DNA from: UBA10329 sp964457245
GTDB lineage: Bacteria; Bacteroidota; Bacteroidia; UBA10329
DNA: 64,000 nt
Direction of reading: 5' to 3'
NCBI GenBank assembly: GCA_964457245.1
Contig: CAYWET010000014.1
Location: 21,925 to 85,924, forward strand
Below, in pieces: positions 53,053 to 62,318 of this stretch (its first letter is position 1; the number at the start of each line of letters is the position of its first letter). The position numbers and the translations under genes were made by a program. The notes below the pieces were generated by a model. It was not told the DNA's origin. It saw nothing but the letters and a program-made list of their open reading frames with translations, and did not search any database.

Positions 53053-53924
53053 CAATACATTACTCTAATGTTATCGAGATATATCTCGATGTCGGCATCA
53101 AAACCATCGGCACGCACAAATCCGAAAAATGGAATATGGGCGGTTGCCGTAAAATTGGCACTGGCAACCTCTGTAAGATTCACATAAACATGATTCCAAT
53201 CTTCTGTGGGGGTAAGGGCTAAAATACCGGTCTGGTTGGTTTGTGATGAGGTCTCGCTAATTAACCCGACCAGAAATGTGTGGTTGCATTTGTACGAGAA
53301 TTCGAGAATGGCAGGTACGCCACCAGATGGTAACGGGAAGCCTTCTGTGTGCTGGCATTCGTAAATGAGACTACCTGCCGGAAGTTTTAATACTGCGCTG
53401 CTACCTTTGAACGCTTCTGCTCCAGAAGTAGTGGTAAGTTCCCCTTCGCTGAAGCTGGATGAAGTAAGTGACATGCCATTAGAATCATCAAAATCTTCTA
53501 GCCATGGAAAGGTAACCCATTCCTTAAAACCCAACGTAGGATTAATGCAGACAGCGCTATCTGCAAACAACTCGACATTGGCCTCATAACTTTCGATAAA
53601 ATTTGTTCGGTAGCGTGATGCCGCCTGCCCATCCAGTTTTACCCCTGGCTGAATACGAATATCCACAGGCCCGTTTTTGAGAATTGGAACCACGGCAGGC
53701 ATTTCGTAAACGCCCACAAGCTGTTCGTTTTCATAGACCCACGCATCGACAATTTCGTGGTAATTTGTGCCATTGCCACCAGCATCGAACATAATTGAGT
53801 CAATACAGATGAATGATGGAATCTGTTCTTCAGGGTTGATGAGGTCGCAAGACGTAGAAAAGGCTAACCACGCAAACAAGAGCAATATGGAGAATATGGT
53901 TGACCGACTTCTCATTCCGAGCAT
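53052..53924 (-). CDS. Predicted lipoprotein (290 aa)
   Basis: A lipoprotein signal with lipobox STSC (Cys at about residue 26) precedes a beta-rich domain. Residues ~135-290 resemble a carbohydrate-binding or jelly-roll fold (FPWLEDFDDSNGM, WNHVYVNLTEVASANF, DADIEIYLDNIRVMY). Adjacent to, and overlapping, the sugar-transferase gene, so a role with exported polysaccharide is possible. An ATG nine bases downstream could also be used. Confidence 0.75.
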   Translation of the reverse strand: MLGMRSRSTIFSILLLFAWLAFSTSCDLINPEEQIPSFICIDSIMFDAGGNGTNYHEIVDAWVYENEQLVGVYEMPAVVPILKNGPVDIRIQPGVKLDGQAASRYRTNFIESYEANVELFADSAVCINPTLGFKEWVTFPWLEDFDDSNGMSLTSSSFSEGELTTTSGAEAFKGSSAVLKLPAGSLIYECQHTEGFPLPSGGVPAILEFSYKCNHTFLVGLISETSSQTNQTGILALTPTEDWNHVYVNLTEVASANFTATAHIPFFGFVRADGFDADIEIYLDNIRVMY

Positions 53925-53953
53925 CCTACTGCAACGATCGCGAATTTAACTTA

Positions 53954-54952
53954 TTATATGCTGGAGGCCATTAGGTCGGAACTCAGGTGCAGCTTGGTGA
54001 CTATTTCGTGCGCAACCTGAAGGGCGTTGTAGCCATCCTGTATGGTAACCGTTGGTGTAGTGTTCTCCTCAATACATTTTCTGAATGCGCGCAACTCTTC
54101 TTGGATAGCATTGGTGCCTTCAATTTGAGGAAACTCAAAATTGATTCTGCGCTTGCGATTGTTTCCCAATTCAATGAACATGTCGTTAGGGTTCGACTCT
54201 GAAGTTTCATCATCTAATCTGACAATCTCAGTCTTCTTTTTCAAGAAATCGATTGCCACATAAGCATCAGGTTGAAAAAACCGCGATTTACGCATGTTCT
54301 TCAATGATATTCTGCTGGCGGTGAGATTGGCAACACAACCGTTGGCAAATTCAATCCGAGCGTTGGCAATATCTGGGGTATCGCTTACCACGGCAACACC
54401 ACTTGCACTGATTTTTTTAACGCTTGAGTCAACCACGCTGAGAATCACATCAAGGTCATGGATCATCAGATCCATGATAACAGGTACATCCGTTCCACGT
54501 GGATTGAACTGCGCCAGCCGATGGCATTCAATGAACATTGGTTTGGTCAAATAAGATCTTCCGGCCACAAAGGCTGGATTGAACCGTTCGACATGGCCAA
54601 CCTGCACCTTAACGCTGGCTTCTTCTGCCAATTTCATCAGGTTCTCGGCTTCCTCCAGTGTGTTGGTAACTGGCTTTTCAATGAAGACATGCTTTGATGC
54701 TCTCAAAGCTTTGGAAGCACAATCGAAGTGAGAAAGAGTAGGGGTTACCACATCCACCATGTCTACCGCATCAATCAGTGCATCCACACTATCAAACGCC
54801 TGAACCCCAAACGTTTCCTTTGCGTATTCAACCTGCTTAGCATCGGGGTCGTAAAACCCAATAAGGTCATAGCCTTCGGTTTCGGATAGTAATTTCAAAT
54901 GAATTTTACCGAGATGGCCTGCGCCAAGCACCCCGATTTTCAGGTCATTCAT
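53954..54952 (-). CDS. Gfo/Idh/MocA-family oxidoreductase (332 aa)
   Basis: An NAD(P)-dependent sugar-type dehydrogenase. The Rossmann motif is IGVLGAGHLGKIHLKLL, with the conserved EKPVTNTLEEAENLM, HVERFNPAF and MDLMIHDLDVILSVV segments. The substrate could be a nucleotide sugar; the neighbouring sugar transferase gives weak support. Length is normal and no residue is obviously missing. Confidence 0.92.
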   Translation of the reverse strand: MNDLKIGVLGAGHLGKIHLKLLSETEGYDLIGFYDPDAKQVEYAKETFGVQAFDSVDALIDAVDMVDVVTPTLSHFDCASKALRASKHVFIEKPVTNTLEEAENLMKLAEEASVKVQVGHVERFNPAFVAGRSYLTKPMFIECHRLAQFNPRGTDVPVIMDLMIHDLDVILSVVDSSVKKISASGVAVVSDTPDIANARIEFANGCVANLTASRISLKNMRKSRFFQPDAYVAIDFLKKKTEIVRLDDETSESNPNDMFIELGNNRKRRINFEFPQIEGTNAIQEELRAFRKCIEENTTPTVTIQDGYNALQVAHEIVTKLHLSSDLMASSI

Positions 54953-54987
54953 GGTCTCTTATTGAATTCTGGACACGCGCAAATTAT

Positions 54988-54995
54988 TACATTTA
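54988..54995 (+). promoter_or_regulatory. -7-like box upstream of pcm
   Basis: TACATTTA (one mismatch to TAnnTTTG), followed by GCCGCC as near recF; 58 bases before the TTG start. Confidence 0.4.
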
Positions 54996-55053
54996 GCCGC
55001 CTCGTAAAGAGTAAGGAAATACGGTTTTCAACATTTAGAACTTAACATCTCCA

Positions 55054-55701
55054 TTGGTCAGAGACACACACAAGCAGCAGGGCAACAGACGCAAATTGGT
55101 CAAGTTGCTAGAGGAGAAAGGAATTGAGAATAAACACGTGCTAGAGGCAGTAGGAAAAGTTCCACGTCATTTGTTTCTTAATAGTGCGTTTGAAGACTAC
55201 GCTTACGAAGATCGTCCCTTCAGCATCGGTGCTGGACAAACAATTTCTCAACCTTTCACAGTTGCGTTTCAATCTCAGTTATTGCAGGTTAAGAAGGGAA
55301 TGAAAGTGTTGGAGATAGGTACAGGTTCTGGTTACCAAGCTGCTGTTTTGCACGCCATGGGAATTAAGGTGTTTAGCATAGAACGCATTAAAGAGCTTTA
55401 TGATAAAACCTCGAAATTGTTACCCAAGCTTGGTTATCGAGTAAAGTGTTTTTATGGTGATGGAAATCTTGGTGTTCCTACTTGGGCTCCTTATGACCGC
55501 ATTATCATTACAGCTGGCGCTCCGATCATTCCAGAAAACCTGATAGATCAGTTGAAGCCAGGTGGGATTATGGTTATTCCGGTAACAGAAGGCGATTCTG
55601 AAACCATGAAAACAATCACAAAGAAACAAGACGGTTCTGTGGTAACTGAAGACCACGGAACATTCAGGTTTGTGCCTTTATTGGACGATAAACACGACTG
55701 A
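55054..55701 (+). CDS. pcm: Protein-L-isoaspartate O-methyltransferase (215 aa)
   Basis: It repairs isoaspartyl damage in proteins by SAM-dependent methylation. VPRHLFLNSAFEDYAYEDRPFSIGAGQTISQPF and VLEIGTGSGYQAAVL are the family hallmarks, with GVPTWAPYDRIIITAGAP and the RFVPLL end. The start is TTG at 55054: the homologous N-terminus begins there, no in-frame ATG lies upstream (a TAG interrupts at 55036), and the next ATG is deep inside the fold. Convergent with the next gene. Confidence 0.95.
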   Translation: MVRDTHKQQGNRRKLVKLLEEKGIENKHVLEAVGKVPRHLFLNSAFEDYAYEDRPFSIGAGQTISQPFTVAFQSQLLQVKKGMKVLEIGTGSGYQAAVLHAMGIKVFSIERIKELYDKTSKLLPKLGYRVKCFYGDGNLGVPTWAPYDRIIITAGAPIIPENLIDQLKPGGIMVIPVTEGDSETMKTITKKQDGSVVTEDHGTFRFVPLLDDKHD

Positions 55702-55714
55702 TCGGATCAGCTGG

Positions 55715-57751
55715 TTAGCTGACTTTCTGATTATTCTTGAAAGTAGCTGTTTCCTTTAGCTTTCCTTCTGGCGTAAACAACTTTACTTTTCCGTTCAGAA
55801 CGTCATTGGTCCAAGTGCCTTCCATCCAAGAGCCATCAGGCATTTGCAATTTTCCAGCACCATTTCTTCGGTCATCGCTCCATTGGCCTTCGAACATCTG
55901 CTTATTGGGCCAGGTGAATTTGCCATGACCGTTCCGTTTGTCGTTCTGCCATTCACCTTCGTAGCTCATCCCATTTTCCCAACGGAAAGTGCCTTGACCA
56001 TGCTTTTTATCATCTTTCCACTCACCAGTATAATCAAGGTCGTAGTTGAACTTCATGATGTAGGTGTCTGGGTTTTTCAATTGGTGAATCACCTTGAATT
56101 TGCCAGGATACTTCTTAATCGCAGGGTATAAGTACCGTGATGTAGATGAATACCCCAATTGATCGAGTACTACGTGAGTCACTCCATTCTCTTGGAGTTT
56201 ATCGATAAGTTCTTCCTTGTCGAGCGTATTCTTAAACCCGGCTACCCATCGATTACCATAGAGATAGAAAAGCTGAGCCTTTCTACAGGAAACCACGGCA
56301 TCGCGCGGTAAGTTCTTGTTGGACCAACTAGCAATATCAAAGTAATTCTTGAACTTGCTGATATAGACTCCCGCTGCTCTTTTTTCCAGTTCCTCAACTC
56401 GTTTATCAAATTTTCCTTGCAATGAGAAGAATACGATAAACGGCAATACCAAAACAACTAACCAAGGTTCATTTTTCTTAAGCCTTTCTGCAACGATTAC
56501 CGGAATTTGAACTAAACCGAACAGCGCTAAGCAAGTCAAAATTGGCACCACCGGCAACATAAATCGGATACCGAACCATGCCTCCGGCCAAAGGAAAACA
56601 ATGCCGAATGTTCCTGCCAGATAAAGGCCAATGAGAATCCAGTGGTCTCGCATACGTGCCAGGCCGATAGCCATAAGAATCAATAGGATAATGGTAATGA
56701 TGTAATCATTGGTTGTGATTTCAACCTTTGAACCAGCCATTCCACGTTTAGCCGCATTCTGCTTCTTTTCCTCAAGAGTCAGTGGTTTGGCCTCTTGTGC
56801 TTTCTTCACCGCAGCAGAATCAGCTGCAGTTACTGGTATTACTTCAACTCCTGCTTCTTTCTTCAGTTGTTTGACGCATTGCTTGTAATCAATGGTTTCG
56901 AATGGAAGAACCCCGTTCTGTATTTCCAGAGCGAAATAGCGTTTCGCATTCATTCCGAACCGTTGTGGCCAGTCTTTGAGCTCCATTGGCCCCATTTCTG
57001 GTCGGTACGGGTTTTTCCTTAATAGTTGATTGACATAAGAATTGCCTCCTAGATTGTGACTTCTGATCTGCCATGGTGCAGCAAGAAGAAGGAAACCGGC
57101 AACAAGAACTCCTGCGTACTTCCACCGTTTCTGAAGTAATAGGATAAGCGTAAACGATATTACGAGTGATATTCCTAGCGTTCTGATGTAGAAAGCGAAT
57201 GTGAGCAGGAGTACAAATACCAGAAACTTCCAGTTTTTATAGAAGGTTTTTTCAAAATCGATGAGTACGAAAAGTAGTAGGCTTAGGGCCGAGAAAAGCA
57301 CAAATGAAATCTCGCTCATCATTATGGTGCTGTACTCCAGCATGTGGAAATTAAGCCCGGTGAATAAACAGGCTACAAACGATAAATGAATATTCTTGGT
57401 AAGCGCACGGAATAAAAAGAACAAAGTAATAAGGGCAGCAAACAGAAAGAATCCATTGGCGGTTTTGATGGTATTGATTTTCCCCGAGAAAAGCTTCATA
57501 GTAACCGCGATAAGCGCTGGGTATCCGGGCGGAAAGTGATTGGCTTTTACCTTTTCCTTGGTATGTATTGAACGGTATCCTTCTCCTTTTGCAATAGACT
57601 TACCCAGGATGTAATAACCAGCGTTGTCTCCGCCAAGGTGAACCTTCTTGTCAAAAATCCTCTCGTAGGTGTTGAAGAACACCACTCCAAGAATGAATAC
57701 ATAAAGAAACACCACCGCCCGGTGGTTGAGATATTGCTTCAGTTTTTCCAT
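55715..57751 (-). CDS. Membrane glycosyltransferase-like protein with MORN repeat tail (678 aa)
   Basis: Residues ~1-450 are a multi-helix GT39/ArnT-like membrane protein. The first loop has GGDNAGYYILGKSI with the acidic catalytic-type Asp, and HFPPGYPAL follows. A soluble region (~450-565) leads to four or five MORN repeats (~570-660; YTGEWKDDKKHGQGTF, YEGEWQNDKRNGHGKF, FEGQWSDDRRNGAGKL, MEGTWTNDVLNGKVKL). The fusion of a lipid-linked sugar transferase-like membrane part with MORN repeats is unusual. A -7-like box (TATATTAG, 57759-57766) lies 7 bases before the ATG. The donor, acceptor and role of the MORN tail are unknown. Confidence 0.8.
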   Translation of the reverse strand: MEKLKQYLNHRAVVFLYVFILGVVFFNTYERIFDKKVHLGGDNAGYYILGKSIAKGEGYRSIHTKEKVKANHFPPGYPALIAVTMKLFSGKINTIKTANGFFLFAALITLFFLFRALTKNIHLSFVACLFTGLNFHMLEYSTIMMSEISFVLFSALSLLLFVLIDFEKTFYKNWKFLVFVLLLTFAFYIRTLGISLVISFTLILLLQKRWKYAGVLVAGFLLLAAPWQIRSHNLGGNSYVNQLLRKNPYRPEMGPMELKDWPQRFGMNAKRYFALEIQNGVLPFETIDYKQCVKQLKKEAGVEVIPVTAADSAAVKKAQEAKPLTLEEKKQNAAKRGMAGSKVEITTNDYIITIILLILMAIGLARMRDHWILIGLYLAGTFGIVFLWPEAWFGIRFMLPVVPILTCLALFGLVQIPVIVAERLKKNEPWLVVLVLPFIVFFSLQGKFDKRVEELEKRAAGVYISKFKNYFDIASWSNKNLPRDAVVSCRKAQLFYLYGNRWVAGFKNTLDKEELIDKLQENGVTHVVLDQLGYSSTSRYLYPAIKKYPGKFKVIHQLKNPDTYIMKFNYDLDYTGEWKDDKKHGQGTFRWENGMSYEGEWQNDKRNGHGKFTWPNKQMFEGQWSDDRRNGAGKLQMPDGSWMEGTWTNDVLNGKVKLFTPEGKLKETATFKNNQKVS

Positions 57752-57785
57752 CGGACGGCTAATATAAGGTCTTGATCAGATCGGA

Positions 57786-58670
57786 TCACCAAAGCGGTTG
57801 CGCTTCAATACTCAACCCAAAACGAGAGCATAGAAGTACTACAACAAGCACGATCAAACCAAGAATTGGAACAGGTTTCAGTCCGCCTTTTACTATTTGA
57901 ATATGTTTGGCTTTGTACAACACCATTCCTAAACCGATTACGATTGCCATCAAGACCATTGATAACATTCTGATAAACTGGTAGCGAAGATCCATTGGGA
58001 ATGTAGTTAAAGCTACAAGAGCGCACCCGACAGCCACGGGAAACACAAAAACGTTCAAGAAAACAATGGGCTTACCATGCTTTCGTGAAGCGGATAGACG
58101 TGAGTAATTCAATTGTAACACACCTTTCGAGAAGGCCAAAGGGATGGTAAGGGATAATATGGCTTGAACGATCAATACTCCGATGATTTTTCCGGGAGAC
58201 CATAACAGCCAACTGTAAAAAGCCACGAACCCTGTAAAAAGCTTTGATCCGTAATCCTGTCCTGACAGAAGCCCGGTTATAACATAGGAGAAGTAGAGAA
58301 GGTATCCGTTTATGGCTAGCCAGAAAAGTAGCGTTCGCGTATGCACATGCTTACCATTGATTGACGTGAATGTAACCGAAGCGAACAGACTGATGAATAA
58401 GCCCCAAATTGGAGGGGCAAGATATACCCATGCAATCCGATTGAGATTCCATCCGCCTTGCCCAGCAAGCACTTCCATACCATCGTAACTGAAGGTTGGC
58501 CGGAAGCCCAAGTTCCAGGCATTGGCAGTACTCCAAGCATGGCTTGTATAGTTCATTAGAATAAAGGTGACTGCGAAATAAACTGCCGAGTAGCCGATTT
58601 TCCGAAGGTGCATGTTTCGGTCTTCAACACCAACAAAAACACCGGTCCGAATACGATTACTTTCTTTCAT
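57786..58670 (-). CDS. Multi-pass membrane protein of unknown function (294 aa)
   Basis: About seven hydrophobic helices with short loops and no motif I recognise. I start at the ATG 58670 (KESNRIRTGVF follows) because the earlier frame begins only with TTG; ATG at 58613 (MHLRKIGYSAVYF) is a good alternative. It lies 35 bases upstream of the MORN-tailed glycosyltransferase gene on the same strand and is probably co-transcribed, so it may be a partner in envelope glycan assembly. Confidence 0.7.
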   Translation of the reverse strand: MKESNRIRTGVFVGVEDRNMHLRKIGYSAVYFAVTFILMNYTSHAWSTANAWNLGFRPTFSYDGMEVLAGQGGWNLNRIAWVYLAPPIWGLFISLFASVTFTSINGKHVHTRTLLFWLAINGYLLYFSYVITGLLSGQDYGSKLFTGFVAFYSWLLWSPGKIIGVLIVQAILSLTIPLAFSKGVLQLNYSRLSASRKHGKPIVFLNVFVFPVAVGCALVALTTFPMDLRYQFIRMLSMVLMAIVIGLGMVLYKAKHIQIVKGGLKPVPILGLIVLVVVLLCSRFGLSIEAQPLW

Positions 58671-58711
58671 TGGGCTCGCAAGCCTTTCAGACAAGTTTTT
58701 GAGTAATGCTA

Positions 58712-58735
58712 TCGGGTTTACGCAGGATAACCCGA
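58712..58735 (-). terminator. Hairpin after the T9SS gene
   Basis: TCGGGTT (58712-58718) and AACCCGA (58729-58735) form a 7-bp stem downstream of the T9SS gene stop. On the minus strand only a weak T-rich tail follows, so it may be a weak terminator or processing site. Confidence 0.4.
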
Positions 58736-58744
58736 ATCAACGAA

Positions 58745-60331
58745 CTATTGTCTAACAATTTTGGTGTTGAAACTTTCTCCATCCAAAAGAATTCTCACCG
58801 AATAAACACCGCTTGAAAGTCCATTTAACGAATATGTTGAAGGGGTAGAGGATAGCATCACATTTTCTTCGGCCATCACTATTCTTCCACTCATATCGAA
58901 TAATTCCAATTGCGCTTTCTTGCCTCTGGCCATGTTGCTACTCAAGTAGAGCATATCATTATAAGAATAGATGTTTACGTCAAGGGCTTCACCACGGTCA
59001 ATTCCGGTAACGTTGCCTTCGCTTCTGAAATTAAGATAGAAACGCCCGTTGATTTCGCCCACAGGCAATGAGAGCGTAATTTCAACTCCCTGATATAATT
59101 GCGTTTCATTACCAGTTTGAACATCGCTGAAGTAAACTTCCGTAAACTGGAAATTCTCCATAATCTCTGGTTTGAAGGTATAAGTCCCTGCTTCGTTAAT
59201 GAAAACGTTCAACGGAACCACTTTCTCGTAAGCTGGTTGCGGAAATGCGTAGATGCAATAATCCTTTTCAAGAATATCATCATAAGCAGCTAGCGAAATA
59301 TCCTGATTTCCTCTCAGTTTAGTAGCGTCATAAAGGCGGTCTTCGCCATCTGTTGCATCATCAAGGACACCAATAAGAATCTGGTTGAAGTAATCTTCAT
59401 TGCCAACGCTGAACCACATTCTGGAATTATCGCCAGCAGCTCGGAAGAACTGTGTGGTATTGGCAACGCGCATGGAGTTCGTGAAATTCAATACCGCACC
59501 TGGGCTGGTGGCCTTTACTTTGAATCCTTGGCCTGTTGAAATGGTTCCGTTCGGAGCACCTTGGTTTCCGCTTCCGGTACCCAATGAACCAGTTCCGTTC
59601 CAAACTGCGTAGTCGGTATTACTGTAACCAGAACCACCAGAAAGGTCGTCATCCCAGAAGTACAACGCCCCGCTTATGTCGGGATTGGCTGTCACTAAAG
59701 AAGCACAACTAACGCCCGAAGGGTATGGGTTTCCAACCAAATTGAAAGGCGTATTTGGATTGGTATTACCCGGAATGTCTGGAGTGTAATACAGTGGGTA
59801 ACTCTCGTCTCCGTTGCTTACATCGCCATTAAACGTGTGTAAGCCACCACCGCGGCCAGCATAACCACGGCCAACTGTCATTGCGCCACTGTGCGCCACC
59901 CAACCTGGATCCGCTGGTTGATCATCTAAATATGTCTGTGTTCCTTGAATTGGATCATACAGATAGTTCTGAGAACCGGGCACGCCCGAATAAACCTCCA
60001 TAGGCGAGCTCCAATAGTTGTAAACTCCCAAATTATTTGAACCCTGCCGTCTTACATAATAGGTTCCGCTTCCGGTACCATCGCTGGTAGTATTGCCACG
60101 CAGTAAGCTTGAAGCATTCTCAAATGTCATATCGCCATTGTTGATCAACGTGCCATCAACATATAGTAGGCCTTCTTCACCTACGGTAAAGCTGCCTATG
60201 TTGGCGTTGGTCATGTTTTCAAAAACGTGCACCTCCGTATTTGGACGCACATAAACGTTTACCTCATTTACCAACTGGGCGTAGCTACTCAGCGAAATGC
60301 AAAGAAGTGTTAGGATGGCTAATACTCTCAT
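58745..60331 (-). CDS. Secreted T9SS type A sorting-domain protein (528 aa)
   Basis: A signal peptide (1-19, ending SSYAQ) is followed by a long beta-rich passenger with Gly/Thr/Asn-rich loops (GVYNYWSSPMEVYSG, FNLVGNPYPSGVS, the latter typical of large T9SS surface proteins). The C-terminal type A domain (~455-528) has VNIYSYNDMLYLSS, LELFDMSGRIV and LSSGVYSVRILLDG. I start at ATG 60331; an in-frame TTG nine bases earlier overlaps a -7-like box (GAAATTTG, 60338-60345) that ends 6 bases before this ATG. Function is unknown, probably surface-exposed. Confidence 0.82.
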   Translation of the reverse strand: MRVLAILTLLCISLSSYAQLVNEVNVYVRPNTEVHVFENMTNANIGSFTVGEEGLLYVDGTLINNGDMTFENASSLLRGNTTSDGTGSGTYYVRRQGSNNLGVYNYWSSPMEVYSGVPGSQNYLYDPIQGTQTYLDDQPADPGWVAHSGAMTVGRGYAGRGGGLHTFNGDVSNGDESYPLYYTPDIPGNTNPNTPFNLVGNPYPSGVSCASLVTANPDISGALYFWDDDLSGGSGYSNTDYAVWNGTGSLGTGSGNQGAPNGTISTGQGFKVKATSPGAVLNFTNSMRVANTTQFFRAAGDNSRMWFSVGNEDYFNQILIGVLDDATDGEDRLYDATKLRGNQDISLAAYDDILEKDYCIYAFPQPAYEKVVPLNVFINEAGTYTFKPEIMENFQFTEVYFSDVQTGNETQLYQGVEITLSLPVGEINGRFYLNFRSEGNVTGIDRGEALDVNIYSYNDMLYLSSNMARGKKAQLELFDMSGRIVMAEENVMLSSTPSTYSLNGLSSGVYSVRILLDGESFNTKIVRQ

Positions 60332-60385
60332 GGAAGACAAATTTCGTTCAATTTACGCAATCTGATGTTAGCTTAAGTTAATTCT

Positions 60386-62155
60386 TTAGTTGCTGATTTT
60401 GACGTAAGTGATAAGGGTGGTTCCAAGGTCAACGGACGTGCCATAGATTACATTACTTGTTTGGGCAATGTTTGATTTTACCTCCAGACGAAAGGTGGTT
60501 GCAGAGGAAACCGATACGAAAGTCTCAGCACTTGCAGAACCAAAACCAAACTGTCCGTTCGTGCCATAGGCAATAATTGCATCCGTATCAGTAAGTACGG
60601 AATTGCCTGTTACGTTATATAGTCTGGCTGAAAGCACCGAGCCATTAAAATGACCTCTGCCCGAAGCAGTATAGAATATTCTGTAAGTACCTGCAGATGG
60701 AACGGTAATACTTAGTCCTGAAGCTTGCCAGTTGGCATTGTTAGCTAGCGTGTAAAAACCCGATAGTACTTCTCTGCCATAAGTAGCAGTAGCAGGGCTT
60801 TCCCAAGTTGCATCGCCATCTGTATCAGAGGTAAGCACTTTACCAGCCCCAGGGCTGCCACCTGTAATCTTTACAATACCATTAACATGAAGGTTTGCCG
60901 CTGGGGCTGTGGTGCCAATGCCCAACCTTCCATTGGTAGTAAGAACCATTTCTGCAGCCGCAGTACCACCAATGGCCGTTCCTGCGGTTACTGCACCGGT
61001 TGGGGTAGCATAGAAGTAAATGTTGCCTTGACCAGGCTGTCCATTACCGGGAATAAATAAACCTGAGCCTGCCAAAGAACCGTGCGTGTTGGCAATTCTT
61101 AACACACCTCCGTTGGAGTAAACGTTTTGTCCAACTACCATTGAAGCATGATTGTCGCTGCTGTAGTTGGCATAACCCTGAGCACCATCTGTGTTAGAGC
61201 TGTTTCCTAGACCCACATCATAGGATCGGATATTTCCAGCTATCTGTAGTTTTGCCAATGTTGGGTTATCAATGCCAATGCCAACGTTTCCGTTCTCATC
61301 TAACCTGATGTTGCCACTACCGTTTTCAAGATCAATTTCTCCGTTAGGTCTGTTATTGAACATGCGCATTTGGTTTGGGTAGGAACCACTATCGTTATCG
61401 TAAGTTGCAATTCCGGCAACACCACCATCTTCGTTATTGAAGGAGATGCGTTCCGTTGAAAGTGCACCGGTATTCGTGTTTTCAATAACGATGGCCGTTT
61501 GACTGTTTTGATTCCTTTTAACATGTAATGCACCGCTAGGGTTCGTTTCTCCAATACCCACATCTCCCCAAGGCGCAATGGTCATTCTGGTCTCGGCAGT
61601 TGTAACCGATTGATTATCGGCACCATTATCAACTAGGAAGTGAAGTTTACCTACACCAAAACCGCCTGTTCGTTCATAATAGATACCTGCTTTGGTCCAG
61701 TTACCGTTCGGTTCAGAGAGGAATCCAACACCAACTCCATCTCCAGGCGTAACGCTGGAGTTTCTTAAGAACAGCGGGAAGTTCAATCCGCTTGCGTTGT
61801 TCTGTACATGCAACAGATTAACAGGAGATGAGGTGCCAATACCTACATTGCCGCTGTTTGCGTTGTATATGTCATTGCCACTTATGGTCCAATCGGCATC
61901 TGACCCACTGCCACCGCCAAATTCAACCCATTGCGAGCCATCCCAGCCTTCGTAGGTGTTGGATTTGTATCGGATGGTTCCAGCACCACCTGCTGGTGCT
62001 CCAGTACCGTTGTTGATGTCTGTGCCGATCTTAATTGCACCTACAACATCCAACTGTTCTGCCGGGCTGTTGGTACCGATTCCCATGCCCGATTGAGCTT
62101 GCGCAGCAAGACCAGACAGAAGGAATGCGCAAAGCGAGAAGTATAATTTTTTCAT
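60386..62155 (-). CDS. Secreted fibre-like repeat protein with C1q/TNF-like end (589 aa)
   Basis: A signal peptide (1-20, ending AAQAQ) precedes a chain of tail-fibre-type beta units with repeated GNVGIGTSSP, DVGIGETNPSGALHV and GRLGIGTTAPAANLHV motifs, as in Bacteroidota fibre proteins. The last ~130 residues (from about 460) form a C1q/TNF-like jelly roll: FYTLANNANW, VPSAGTYRIFYTASG and TTLITYVKISN. These shapes suggest a long trimeric surface fibre. It shares a 357-base repeated segment with the next gene (61545-61901 and 63127-63483). Confidence 0.8.
   Translation of the reverse strand: MKKLYFSLCAFLLSGLAAQAQSGMGIGTNSPAEQLDVVGAIKIGTDINNGTGAPAGGAGTIRYKSNTYEGWDGSQWVEFGGGSGSDADWTISGNDIYNANSGNVGIGTSSPVNLLHVQNNASGLNFPLFLRNSSVTPGDGVGVGFLSEPNGNWTKAGIYYERTGGFGVGKLHFLVDNGADNQSVTTAETRMTIAPWGDVGIGETNPSGALHVKRNQNSQTAIVIENTNTGALSTERISFNNEDGGVAGIATYDNDSGSYPNQMRMFNNRPNGEIDLENGSGNIRLDENGNVGIGIDNPTLAKLQIAGNIRSYDVGLGNSSNTDGAQGYANYSSDNHASMVVGQNVYSNGGVLRIANTHGSLAGSGLFIPGNGQPGQGNIYFYATPTGAVTAGTAIGGTAAAEMVLTTNGRLGIGTTAPAANLHVNGIVKITGGSPGAGKVLTSDTDGDATWESPATATYGREVLSGFYTLANNANWQASGLSITVPSAGTYRIFYTASGRGHFNGSVLSARLYNVTGNSVLTDTDAIIAYGTNGQFGFGSASAETFVSVSSATTFRLEVKSNIAQTSNVIYGTSVDLGTTLITYVKISN
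61545..61901. repeat. Diverged repeat, copy 1 (fibre genes)
   Basis: This segment inside the first fibre gene aligns without offset change over 357 bases with 63127-63483 in the second. Both encode GETxP, then a SEPNG-xW, ERTGGFG, GKLHFLVDN and NQSVTTAE series. Identity is visibly lower in places, so the duplication is old or under selection. Confidence 0.75.
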
Positions 62156-62265
62156 GGGGTAAATATGTTGTATGAGGCTTAATTTATGTTAATTGATCAA
62201 GCAATTTAAGATAAAAACACCATAACTGATTCCGAGCTGGTCTTGTTAGATGCGCTGCAAACAGT

Positions 62266-62294
62266 AAGCCCTGAACTGTTTGGGTTCAGGGCTT
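62266..62294. terminator. Hairpin after the second fibre gene
   Basis: AAGCCCTGAAC / GTTCAGGGCTT, a perfect 11-bp stem with a 7-base loop, in the gap between the two fibre genes. For minus-strand transcripts the tail is only weakly T-rich, but the stem is strong. Confidence 0.6.
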
Positions 62295-62318
62295 CTTTGT
62301 GAGTATAATAAGAACGGC

